From DASVBJ01 sp036375895 (GTDB lineage: Bacteria > Actinomycetota > Actinomycetes > JACCUZ01): a stretch of DNA of 10,328 bases. This document shows, one piece after another, positions 1 through 8,050 of the stretch; the first letter of the stretch is position 1; the number at the start of each line of letters is the position of its first letter. A program made the position numbers and the translations under genes. Below the pieces are notes generated by a model. That model had not been told where the DNA came from. It ran no database searches and saw only the letters and a program-made list of their open reading frames with translations. The DNA lies in assembly GCA_036375895.1 (NCBI GenBank), contig DASVBJ010000208.1:1-10328 (forward strand), written 5' to 3'.

Positions 1-2
1 GT

Positions 3-530
3 CTGGACTCCTGGGTCGACCCGCCACCGCTGGGCACACGGCGACTGACCCTGGAGCCGTTGCGGGTCGAGCACGCCGACGAGCTGGCGCCGGTGCTCGA
101 CGACCGTGGCCTGCACACCTACACGGGCGGGGCCCCGGCCAGCCGCGACGAGCTGCGGCAGAGGTACGAGCGGCAGGTCGTCGGCCGCTCGCCGGACGGG
201 TCGCAGCGCTGGCTCAACTGGGTCGTGCGCCGTCGCGAGGACGGGCAGGTCGTCGGCACGATGCAGGCCACCGTCAGCCAGACGGGGGATGGCGTCGTCG
301 CCGAGGTCGCCTGGGTGATCGGCACGGCGCACCAGCGCCAGGGGTACGCCCGAGAGGCCGCACTGGAGATGGTGGCGTGGCTCAGGCAGCAGGGCACGGT
401 CGCCGTCATCGCTCACGTGCACCCCCAGCACCGGGCATCGATCGCCGTGGCTCGCGCCCTGGGCCTCGCCCCGACCGACGTCGTCGTGGACGGTGAGGTC
501 CGCTGGGCGACGGGACCGAAAGGCACCTGA
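3..530 (+). CDS. GNAT-family N-acetyltransferase (5'-truncated by window edge)
   Basis: The protein probably transfers an acetyl group from acetyl-CoA to an unidentified amine; it is predicted to be cytosolic. The reading frame is open to the left edge, giving 175 visible residues. The GNAT N-terminal strand pattern (TRRLTLEPLRVEHADEL, residues 12-28 of the visible part) begins well before the first conventional start (TTG at 60), so I believe the true start is outside the window and that starting at 60 would cut off beta-strand 1. Motif A follows the strand EVAWVIG (101-107), with a Q-R-Q-G-Y-A acetyl-CoA pyrophosphate loop (111-116). Motif B contains H-P-Q-H-R-A-S and a conserved A-L-G-L (140-155). 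This matches the RimJ/RimL-like Acetyltransf_3 subtype, but the motifs do not reveal the substrate, so a ribosomal-protein or antibiotic target should not be assumed. It ends in TGA, 14 nt before a strong hairpin. Confidence 0.85.
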   Translation: MDSWVDPPPLGTRRLTLEPLRVEHADELAPVLDDRGLHTYTGGAPASRDELRQRYERQVVGRSPDGSQRWLNWVVRRREDGQVVGTMQATVSQTGDGVVAEVAWVIGTAHQRQGYAREAALEMVAWLRQQGTVAVIAHVHPQHRASIAVARALGLAPTDVVVDGEVRWATGPKGT

Positions 531-544
531 CACTTCGGGTGCCC

Positions 545-573
545 GTGCTCGACCGGGGGACCCGGCCGAGCAC
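545..573. terminator. Stem-loop between convergent genes (probable terminator)
   Basis: GTGCTCG (545-551) pairs with CGAGCAC (567-573). After one A/C mismatch the inner CCGGG (553-557) pairs with CCCGG (561-565), closing a GGA loop. That is 12 base pairs in 29 nt, starting 14 nt after the GNAT stop. There is no U-tract, which is common for actinobacterial stem-loop terminators. It also lies just downstream of the small minus-strand gene, so it could act in both directions. Confidence 0.6.
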
Positions 574-589
574 GCCTCACTCGGCGTGC
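570..589 (-). terminator. Second, mutually exclusive hairpin over the stop of the small gene
   Basis: GCACGCC (570-576) and GGCGTGC (583-589) form a perfect 7-bp stem around a 6-nt loop that contains the minus-strand stop codon (577-579). It shares bases 570-573 with the hairpin at 545-573, so both cannot form at once. A transcript of the minus-strand gene would fold this one first. A terminator role is inferred from position only. Confidence 0.35.
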
Positions 590-807
590 GTCGCGGGCCG
601 CGCGTGCTTGGGCGCGCGGCCGGTCGTCTCGACCGGCTCTGTGCGGAGGTCGAGGATTGGCGTGGGCGCAGCGGCACCGTCTTCGTAGAGGAGGTCGAGC
701 GCCGCGGCCAAGGCGGCGAGCCAGCGATCCCGGTCGGGCCGCGACCACGATGCCCCGTCCCGCGGCATGAGGTCTATCAAGTCCGCGATGAGCCGGTGCA
801 TACCCAA
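577..807 (-). CDS. Small hypothetical protein, 75-77 aa, charged and helical
   Basis: I do not recognise a named family. The protein opens with a likely helix (MHRLIADLIDLMPRDG). Next comes W-S-R-P-D-R-D-R-W-L-A-A-L-A-A-A-L-D-L-L-Y-E-D-G, a tryptophan-framed amphipathic segment of a type I associate with small actinobacterial hypothetical proteins. The tail is disordered, rich in Pro, Ala and Thr. There is no signal peptide, membrane span or cysteine motif. Two starts are possible: TTG at 807 or ATG at 801, and I prefer ATG because the recognisable N-terminus starts there. No clear Shine-Dalgarno precedes either. A CACACT box seven bases before the ATG would suit a weak leaderless promoter. 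It converges on the GNAT gene and diverges from glgX. The helix pattern, rather than just an open frame, makes me think it is real. Function unknown; overlapping frames on both strands are less protein-like. Confidence 0.55.
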   Translation of the reverse strand: MGMHRLIADLIDLMPRDGASWSRPDRDRWLAALAAALDLLYEDGAAAPTPILDLRTEPVETTGRAPKHARPATHAE

Positions 808-835
808 GAGTGTGGCTCACGGCCGCCCCCAGGCT

Positions 836-894
836 TCGTCAGCGACCTTGTCGTGCGACACGTCGGCGTGTCGCCTCAACGAGGTCGCTGACGA
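836..894. repeat. Long nested inverted repeat / hairpin upstream of glgX
   Basis: The outer arms TCGTCAGCGACCT (836-848) and AGGTCGCTGACGA (882-894) are perfect 13-bp reverse complements. Pairing continues through a T-G wobble (849/881), G-C (850/880) and T-A (851/879), making 16 consecutive pairs. After a small internal loop (852-854 against 875-878), an inner perfect 8-bp stem, GCGACACG (855-862) with CGTGTCGC (867-874), closes a TCGG tetraloop. The structure sits between two divergent genes, 29 nt past the start of the small minus-strand gene and 55 nt before glgX, so a normal 3'-end terminator is not expected here. It could be a leader attenuator, an operator, a small RNA or a dispersed palindromic element; the sequence alone does not decide. 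Confidence 0.75.
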
Positions 895-948
895 TCATGG
901 AGGGAGAGCTCGCCACCTGGCCATAGGCAGCACCGGATCCGTGACTGC

Positions 949-3082
<2,134 letters not shown>

Positions 3083-3090
<8 letters not shown>

Positions 3091-4201
3091 GCCGGAGACG
3101 ACGCTGTTCCTGGCGGGCGACGTGATGACCGGCCGGGGCGTCGACCAGGTGCTGCCGCACCCCGGCGATCCGGCCCTGCACGAGGAGTACATCGACGACG
3201 CCCGCAGGTACGTCGAGCTGGCCGAGGCGGCGAACGGCCCCGTTCCGCGACCGGTCGACGTCACCTGGCCGTGGGGCGACGCCCTGCAGGTGCTCGACGG
3301 GGCCCGCCCGGACGTGCGGATCGTCAACGTCGAGACGAGCATCACGACCAGCGACGACTACGAGCCCGCCAAGGGCGTGCACTACCGGATGCATCCGCGC
3401 AACCTGCCCTGCCTGGCCGCGGTGCGGCCCGACGTCTGCGTGCTGGCGAACAACCACGTGATGGACTTCGGCACCACCGGGCTCCTGGAGACGCTGGACG
3501 CGCTGGACGGTGCAGGCCTGCGGTCGGCAGGGGCCGGCCGGGACCTCGAGGAGGCGTTGCAGCCGGTGGTGGTCGACGCCGGGGCCGGTCGCCGCGTGCT
3601 CGTCTGGTCGGTCGCCTCGGAGACGAGCGGGGTCCCCGTGTCGTGGGCAGCGGGCCTGGGACGGCCGGGGGTGGCCCTGCTGCCCGACCTGTCGGAGGCC
3701 GGCGCCGACCAGCTGGCCCGGCGGGTGCGGGACGCGCGGCGGCCCGGTGACCTCGTGGTCGTGTCGATCCACTGGGGCTCGAACTGGGGGTACGGCGTGC
3801 CGCGCGCCCAGACGACGTTCGCCCACGCCCTGGTCGACGCCGGCGTCGACGTCGTGCACGGGCACTCCTCGCACCACCCCCGGCCCGTCGAGGTCTACCG
3901 GGAGCGGCTCGTGCTCTACGGCTGCGGTGACCTGGTCGACGACTACGAGGGCATCCGCGGCTACGAGCGCTACCGCGACGACCTGCGGCTGCTCTATCTC
4001 GTGACGCTCGACGACACGGGTCGGCTCCGCCGGCTGCGGATGGTGCCGCTGCAGGCGCGGCGACTCCGGCTGGAGCACGCCGCCGACCTGGACACCAGAT
4101 GGCTGCGCGAGGTCCTGGACGGCATCAGCCGGCCGTTCGACGCGGCCGTCGACCTCGACACGTCCGGCCCCCGGCCGGTGCTGGGGGTCACGCCGCGCTG
4201 A
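3083..4201 (+). CDS. CapA / PGA_cap family metallophosphoesterase-like protein
   Basis: This 372-residue protein belongs to the family named after CapA/PgsA, the poly-gamma-glutamate capsule protein, which has the calcineurin-like metallophosphoesterase fold. Visible metal-site motifs in order are L-A-G-D13-V, V-N82-V-E84, A-N-N124-H125-V-M-D-F-G, S-I-H230-W-G, and H259-G-H261-S-S-H-H-P-R-P-V-E. They are complete, so a metal-dependent hydrolase is expected. Unlike Bacillus CapA it has no N-terminal signal peptide or anchor, because the first motif begins at residue 8, so it is probably cytosolic. No capB, capC or other capsule gene is present, so the name 'capsule biosynthesis protein' is not supported here. 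The ATG lies inside the end of glgX (8-nt overlap, weak GAG upstream), pointing to translational coupling. Its substrate is unknown. The 3' end overlaps the opposite-strand lipoprotein gene by 14 nt. Confidence 0.9.
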
Positions 4202-5144
4202 CGCTCCCCCGCTCCGGCACCAGCGCGATCCACGTGTGGCCCGGCGGGACCCGCAGCGCCGCTCCCCCGCCGTCGGTCAGGGTGATCGGCCCCGAGGTGC
4301 CCTGCTTGCTCCACCGGCCCTGCACGGCGCTCCCGGCGTGCAGCAGCAACGCATCCCCGCTGCCCGCGAAGACCGTCTCGGGCACCGGGTTGCCGGCCGG
4401 GTCGCGGTAGCCCGCGTCGCGAGTGCGTACGCGCAGCACGAGCACCGTGTCGGGAACGAAGTCGTGGTCGGCCGGGGCGAGGTTCGGCGTGCGCGACCAG
4501 CCACCCCTCCCGTCGTACCGCCAGGTCACCGTGCGCCCCGGGGAGAACCGGACGGTGGCCACCCGCACCGCACGCGCGGCGGGCGAGGGCGACGCGGTGG
4601 TGCCCCACGGCAGGTAGTCGGCCGGCGGGTCGACCTCGGACAGCGTGGCGCCCAGGCTGCCGGGCCGCAGCATCAGGTTGTACGGCGCGCGCCGGGCGCT
4701 GTCGCGGGAGAAGGCGGCGTTGGGCGGGAGCACCGTGTCCACGCCGGCGGCGTCGACAGCCCGCCGGGCCACCCGCGCACCGCCGGACGCCGCGAGCACG
4801 CCGCCCGTCGGCGCGACGATGCCGATGTCCGACGTCCGCAACGACCGCACCGGGCCGACCACCACGGGCAGCCTCGAGTGGAAGAAGACCGCGAGCCGGG
4901 TCAGGCCGCCCTCGACGAGCTCCTCGACGACGAGGTCCGCCTGGTCCAGCCCGACCTGCGGGCGGGCCGACGCAGAGTTGTCGACCTTCACGACGAGCGC
5001 CCCACGGTGGGGGACCTTGTCGGCCGTCTGCCCGGTCAGGGGCAGCCGGCCGGCCGTCGACGGCCCGCCCCCGTCGTCATTCCCGCCGCAGGCGCCGAGC
5101 GACACCACCAGCGACACGGCTACGAGCACCGGCAACGGCCTCAT
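4188..5144 (-). CDS. DUF3048 (YerB-like) lipoprotein
   Basis: The protein is 318 aa and exported. A short basic N-terminus and hydrophobic stretch (residues 4-18) end in the lipobox L-G-A-C19, followed by a Gly/Asp/Asn-rich linker. The mature protein should therefore be lipid-anchored on the outer face of the membrane. The DUF3048 N-terminal domain shows its hallmark pattern: VVKVDNSASARPQVGL (51-66), ADLVVEELVEGGLTR (69-83), GPVRSLRTSD (97-106) and R-R-A-P-Y-N-L (151-157). The C-terminal domain runs about 195-312 and ends with G-H-T-W-I-A-L-V-P. The biochemical role is unknown; it is the family of B. subtilis YerB. The ATG at 5144 has an excellent AGGAGG six bases upstream (5151-5156), which overlaps the stop codon of the HAD gene. 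It is therefore the last gene of the spoIIM-HAD-DUF3048 operon. Confidence 0.93.
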   Translation of the reverse strand: MRPLPVLVAVSLVVSLGACGGNDDGGGPSTAGRLPLTGQTADKVPHRGALVVKVDNSASARPQVGLDQADLVVEELVEGGLTRLAVFFHSRLPVVVGPVRSLRTSDIGIVAPTGGVLAASGGARVARRAVDAAGVDTVLPPNAAFSRDSARRAPYNLMLRPGSLGATLSEVDPPADYLPWGTTASPSPAARAVRVATVRFSPGRTVTWRYDGRGGWSRTPNLAPADHDFVPDTVLVLRVRTRDAGYRDPAGNPVPETVFAGSGDALLLHAGSAVQGRWSKQGTSGPITLTDGGGAALRVPPGHTWIALVPERGSVSAA

Positions 5145-5150
5145 CGGGAA

Positions 5151-5156
5151 CCTCCT
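5151..5156 (-). promoter_or_regulatory. Strong Shine-Dalgarno for the DUF3048 gene
   Basis: AGGAGG with a 6-nt spacer to the ATG at 5144. Its first two bases are the last two of the HAD gene's TAG stop (5155-5157), so ribosomes ending the HAD gene finish on this site. This fixes the lipoprotein start and supports an operon. Confidence 0.85.
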
Positions 5157-5946
5157 ACGACAGGATGCCCGAAAGCAGCTCGGGCAGGTCCGCGAACGAG
5201 TCCAGAATGTGGTCGGGCCGCGTGCCCGCGGCCTGGAGCGTGCTGACCCGGAACTTCCCCGTCCTGACGAGCACCCCGGTGATCCCGTTGCGCTGGGCCG
5301 CCAGCACGTCGGCCTCGATGTCGTCGCCCACCATCAATGTCGCGGACGGAGGCACGCCGAGACGGTCGAGCGCCGCGGCGAAGAATGCGTCCGACGGCTT
5401 GCCGACCACCTGTGCCTCGACCCCGCCGGCCTGCTCGACCCCGAGCAGGAAGGCGCCCGAGTCCAGCTGCAGCCCCTCGTCGGTGCGCCAGCAGAGGTTG
5501 TGGTGCATGGCCACCAGCCGGGCGCCCCGCTGGACGTGCCCGAACACCCGGTTGAGGGCTGCGTAGCTGAACTCGTCGCCGGCGCCACCCACCACCACGA
5601 CGTCGACGTCCGGGTCCTCGTCGTCGACGATCGTCACCCCGGCGAGGTCCGCCGCGACGTCGCCGCTGTTGAGCAGGAGGCAGCGTGCGCCCGGATGGTG
5701 CGCGGCCAGGTACGCGGCGGTGAGCACCGGCGCGGTCAGGATGTCGTCGGGCTCGACCCGGAAGCCGGCTGCGGTCAGGGCGTCGGCGATCGACGCCTGC
5801 GTGCGTGAGGTGGTGTTGGTGAGCAGCGCCGTCCGGTAGCCGGCCGCGCGGAGCCGCTCGAACGCCTCGACCGTCCCGGGCAACGGCCGCCACGACACGG
5901 TGAGGACGCCGTCGATGTCGACCAGCACCGCCCGGATGTCTTCCAC
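5155..5946 (-). CDS. HAD-IIA phosphatase, LHPP-like (phospho-histidine/lysine or pyrophosphate phosphatase type)
   Basis: This 263-aa protein is a haloacid dehalogenase superfamily hydrolase of subclass IIA. Motif I is L-V-D10-I-D12-G-V-L, with D10 the nucleophile and D12 the acid/base. Motif II is L-L-T43-N-T-T-S. The conserved lysine is in V-V-G-K183-P-S, and motif III/IV is M-V-G-D208-D209-I. Closest to my knowledge is the TIGR01458/LHPP group: the DIDGVL opening, the cap pattern F-S-Y-A-A-L-N-R-V-F, EVVGKPS-like and VRTGKFR segments all align with human LHPP (270 aa). Members hydrolyse pyrophosphate and N-P bonds in vitro, but the substrate here is an inference; NagD-like or sugar phosphatase activity remains possible. 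The open frame extends far upstream, but GTG at 5946 is the right start. GAGAGG lies 7 nt before it, and the next residues enter motif I directly. It is the middle gene of the operon. Confidence 0.9.
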   Translation of the reverse strand: MEDIRAVLVDIDGVLTVSWRPLPGTVEAFERLRAAGYRTALLTNTTSRTQASIADALTAAGFRVEPDDILTAPVLTAAYLAAHHPGARCLLLNSGDVAADLAGVTIVDDEDPDVDVVVVGGAGDEFSYAALNRVFGHVQRGARLVAMHHNLCWRTDEGLQLDSGAFLLGVEQAGGVEAQVVGKPSDAFFAAALDRLGVPPSATLMVGDDIEADVLAAQRNGITGVLVRTGKFRVSTLQAAGTRPDHILDSFADLPELLSGILS

Positions 5947-5953
5947 GACAACG

Positions 5954-5959
5954 CCTCTC
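5954..5959 (-). promoter_or_regulatory. Shine-Dalgarno that fixes the HAD start at GTG 5946
   Basis: GAGAGG, 7 nt upstream of GTG 5946. Its first two bases are part of the spoIIM TGA stop (5958-5960), repeating the arrangement at the next junction of this operon. Confidence 0.75.
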
Positions 5960-6956
5960 AGCCGGCCACGGGCGCCACGTCGACCTCGCCGGCACCGCGC
6001 ACGTCGCCGACCTCGCCAGCCTCGGCCGCGCGCCGGCCGAGCACGAACACGTAGGTGAGGAAGGCTGCCCAGACCGAGGCGCCGATGCCCAGCCGGGCCC
6101 ACGTGGGCAGCCCGGACGGCGTCACGAAGGCCTCCACCACGCCGGACACCATCAGGGTGCAGGCGAGCCCGATCGCGAGCGCTCCGGCGGCCAGCCCTTC
6201 CTGCATCAGCGCTTGCGAGCGGGTGCGCGGCCCCGGGTCGACCCACGACCAGCCCAGCCGCAGTCCCGCGCCGGCCGCGACGAAGACACAGGTCAGCTCG
6301 AGCAGGCCATGCGGCAGGATCAGCCCGAAGAAGAGGTCGAGCTTGCCGCTCGCCGCCATCAGACCGCCGGCGATGCCGACGTTGAGCGCGTTCTGCCAGA
6401 GGACGATGACCACCGGCACGATCGTGATCCCGAGGGCGAGTGCGAGCGCCGACACCCACGCGTTGTTCGTGGCCACCTGGGCGGCGAAGGAGCCGGCCGG
6501 GTGCGACGAGTAGTAGTCCTCGAAGTCGTGCTCGACCAGCTGCCGCACCTCGGTCGGCGTCGCGATCGTCGCCTGCACGTCCGGGTTTGCCGCCACCCAG
6601 GCCCCCACCACCAGACCGACGAGGCAGAACGCGACACCCACTGCCACCCACCAGCGGGCCGACCGGTACAGCGCGGCGGGATAGACCACGGTGAAGAAGC
6701 GCGCGACGTCCTTCCAGGCCGGGTTGTGCGAGCCGGTCACCGCCGAGCGGGCGCGGGCCACCAACGAGGACAGCCGAGCCACGAGCGCCGGGTCCGGCGA
6801 CGCGGACCGCACCACCGAGAGGTGGGTCGCCACCCGCTGGTAGAGGCCGACCAGCTCATCGACCTCGTCGCCCGACAGCCTGCCGCGCCGCCCGACGAGC
6901 GACTCCAGCCGCTGCCACTCACCGCGGTGCGCGGCGACGTACGCGTCGACATCCAC
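5958..6956 (-). CDS. SpoIIM-family (stage II sporulation protein M / DUF95) integral membrane protein
   Basis: A 332-aa membrane protein. The cytosolic N-terminal part (1-100) is helical and charged (DVDAYVAAHRGEWQRLE, then LVGLYQRVATHLS). Membrane segments lie at about 103-123, 168-188, 190-204, 208-233, 254-278 and 289-307. Between the first two is a polar extracytoplasmic stretch with H-D-F-E-D-Y-Y. The signature N-A-L-N-V-G-I-A-G-G and P-H216-G-L-L-E220-L, the most conserved SpoIIM feature, are intact. In sporulating Firmicutes SpoIIM acts in septal peptidoglycan removal with SpoIID and SpoIIP. In actinobacteria, homologues beside RDD proteins have no established role, and nothing here indicates sporulation. 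The start is GTG 6956, apparently leaderless; an in-frame GTG at 6977 is possible but would overlap the -10 box. The tail (310-332) is acidic and low-complexity. First gene of the leftward operon, divergent from the RDD gene. Confidence 0.9.
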   Translation of the reverse strand: MDVDAYVAAHRGEWQRLESLVGRRGRLSGDEVDELVGLYQRVATHLSVVRSASPDPALVARLSSLVARARSAVTGSHNPAWKDVARFFTVVYPAALYRSARWWVAVGVAFCLVGLVVGAWVAANPDVQATIATPTEVRQLVEHDFEDYYSSHPAGSFAAQVATNNAWVSALALALGITIVPVVIVLWQNALNVGIAGGLMAASGKLDLFFGLILPHGLLELTCVFVAAGAGLRLGWSWVDPGPRTRSQALMQEGLAAGALAIGLACTLMVSGVVEAFVTPSGLPTWARLGIGASVWAAFLTYVFVLGRRAAEAGEVGDVRGAGEVDVAPVAG

Positions 6957-6973
6957 GCGGCGCAGACTAACCT
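6946..6973 (+). promoter_or_regulatory. Candidate promoter of the RDD gene
   Basis: The -35 TCGACA (6946-6951, five of six matches to TTGACA) is followed by a 16-nt spacer and a -10 TAACCT (6968-6973, TAnnnT). Initiation near 6980 would give a leader of about 49 nt before GTG 7029. The -10 overlaps the opposing spoIIM -10 by two bases, and the -35 lies inside the first codons of spoIIM. Assigned by pattern only. Confidence 0.45.
6964..6969 (-). promoter_or_regulatory. -10 box for a leaderless spoIIM transcript
   Basis: On the minus strand this reads TAGTCT, matching the actinobacterial TAnnnT consensus. Seven bases separate it from GTG 6956, so transcription would begin at or next to the start codon. 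That explains why no well-spaced Shine-Dalgarno is present (the GGAGG further upstream is 14 nt away). No convincing -35 is visible. Confidence 0.55.
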
Positions 6974-7015
6974 CCACTGGGCAGCGGATCGCGGGTGCCG
7001 CCCGCCGGAGCCGAC

Positions 7016-7022
7016 AAGGAGG
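7016..7022 (+). promoter_or_regulatory. Shine-Dalgarno that fixes the RDD start at GTG 7029
   Basis: AAGGAGG with a 6-nt spacer to GTG 7029. This near-ideal site shows that the long open frame reaching back to about 6213 is antisense shadow and not part of the gene. Confidence 0.9.
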
Positions 7023-7028
7023 CGCCTC

Positions 7029-7991
7029 GTGACCGACCTGGTCACCGGTGAGGCCGTGGTGCTGGAGCTGCGGCTGGCCAAGCTGGCGTCCCGCGCCCTG
7101 GCCCTCGGCATCGACCTGGCAGTCCAGTTCGGCCTGCTGTTCGTCGGCACGATCGTCGTCGCCGGTGTGGCGGACAGCGCCGACGAGGCGTTGAGCGCCG
7201 CCATCGGGCTGGTCTTCGTCCTCTCCGTCATCCTCGGCTACCCGATCGCGTTCGAGACGCTCTCCCGCGGTCGGACGCTGGGCAAGCTGGCGTTCGGTCT
7301 GCGGGTGGTGCGCGAGGACGGCGGTCCGATCCGCTTCCGGCATGCCTTGGTGCGCGGGCTGCTGGGTGTCGTGGAGTTCTGGATCACCTTCGGCTCGCTG
7401 GCACTCATCACGTCGCTGGCCTCGGCCAAGGGCAAGCGGGTCGGCGACTTCCTGGCGGGCACGGTCGTCGTCCGCGAGCGGGTGCCGGTGCACGGGCAGC
7501 CGGTCGCGGCGATGCCTCCCCAGCTCGCGGCCTGGGCGGCCGGACTGGACCTCACCCGAATGCCCGACGACCTGGCCCTCGCCGCGCGCCAGTTCCTGGC
7601 CCGCTCGGGCGACCTGGCGCCCGACGTGCGCGCGTCGATGGGTGCCCGGCTGGCCGCCGCGGTCGCGGCCGCGACCAGCCCTGCTCCGCCACCCGGCGTA
7701 CCCCCGTGGGCCTACCTGTCGGCGGTCCTGGCTGAGCGACGTCGGCGCGAGTTGGCCCGGCTCTCGCCCCAGCACGTCCAGCCGCCGCAGTGGGGCCCGC
7801 CGCAGGCAACCACGCAGCCGTGGGGCCCGCCGCAATGGGGCGCGCCTCAGTGGGGCCCGCCGCAGGCAGCCCGGCAGCCGTGGGGGCACGCCCCGGCGTA
7901 CGGAGCCCAGCCGCCCCCGGCGCCACGGCCCGAGCCACCGCCGCCCACGGGCCCGCCTGCCGACGACAACGGGTTCGCGCCACCCGGCTGA
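7029..7991 (+). CDS. RDD-family membrane protein with a Pro/Gln/Trp-repeat C-terminal tail
   Basis: A 320-aa membrane protein of unknown function. The RDD domain occupies about 15-150: A-S-R22-A-L-A-L-G-I-D29-L carries the family's Arg and first Asp, and K-R-V-G-D140-F-L-A-G-T the last Asp. Hydrophobic segments lie near 28-47, 56-76 and 110-131. G-R-T-L-G-K-L-A-F-G-L-R-V-V (81-94) is the conserved cytosolic loop. Residues 165-245 form a soluble helical region (AAWAAGLDLTRMPDDLALAA) that resembles the C-terminal extension seen in actinobacterial RDD proteins encoded beside spoIIM. The last 70 residues are disordered, Pro-rich, with repeated Q-W-G-P-P-Q units. Some family members have been linked to ion transport, but no such role can be inferred here. 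It is divergently paired with spoIIM, which suggests the two may function together. Confidence 0.9.
   Translation: MTDLVTGEAVVLELRLAKLASRALALGIDLAVQFGLLFVGTIVVAGVADSADEALSAAIGLVFVLSVILGYPIAFETLSRGRTLGKLAFGLRVVREDGGPIRFRHALVRGLLGVVEFWITFGSLALITSLASAKGKRVGDFLAGTVVVRERVPVHGQPVAAMPPQLAAWAAGLDLTRMPDDLALAARQFLARSGDLAPDVRASMGARLAAAVAAATSPAPPPGVPPWAYLSAVLAERRRRELARLSPQHVQPPQWGPPQATTQPWGPPQWGAPQWGPPQAARQPWGHAPAYGAQPPPAPRPEPPPPTGPPADDNGFAPPG
7788..7887 (+). repeat. 60-bp tandem duplication encoding QWGPPQ-type repeats
   Basis: CAGTGGGGCCCGCCGCAGGC occurs at 7788 and again at 7848, exactly 60 bp apart, and similarity continues through a second shared block (CAGCCGTGGGG, at 7815 and 7875). The second unit is incomplete. 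A smaller shifted copy (CCGTGGGGCCCGCCGCA, from 7818) lies inside the first unit. In protein this gives Q-W-G-P-P-Q, Q-P-W-G-P-P-Q, W-G-A-P-Q, W-G-P-P-Q and Q-P-W-G. The exact DNA identity suggests recent slippage or duplication. Confidence 0.85.
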
Positions 7992-8050
7992 CCCGGTCGA
8001 TCCTGGTTTCGGGCCGTACGACGGGGTGTCGGCGTGGCAGGGTGTGCAGG

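Noticed and set aside
60..530. TTG at 60 as the GNAT start
   Set aside because: The conserved first strand TRRLTLEPL lies upstream of it in the same open frame, so the gene starts before the window.
836..894. Reading the nested inverted repeat as an insertion-sequence end or attachment site
   Set aside because: No transposase or integrase, no target-site duplication, and no second copy within the window.
897..926. Nine-codon ORF (MEGELATWP) just after the 836-894 hairpin, considered as a leader peptide for glgX
   Set aside because: No Shine-Dalgarno, no codon run that would sense a metabolite, and chance ORFs this short are common.
4236..5246. Plus-strand frames opposite the DUF3048 and HAD genes (also 4645-5808)
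   Set aside because: Low-complexity Arg/Ala/Gly/Pro products, no start signal, and antisense to genes with strong family motifs.
6213..7028. Upstream extension of the RDD frame to a 592-aa product
   Set aside because: It is antisense to spoIIM, rich in Arg/His/Gly, and the near-perfect AAGGAGG before GTG 7029 marks the real start.
6957..7889. Upstream extension of the spoIIM frame to a 643-aa product
   Set aside because: The extension is antisense to the RDD gene and low complexity. The SpoIIM domain starts at the GTG 6956 region, with a well-spaced -10 box.
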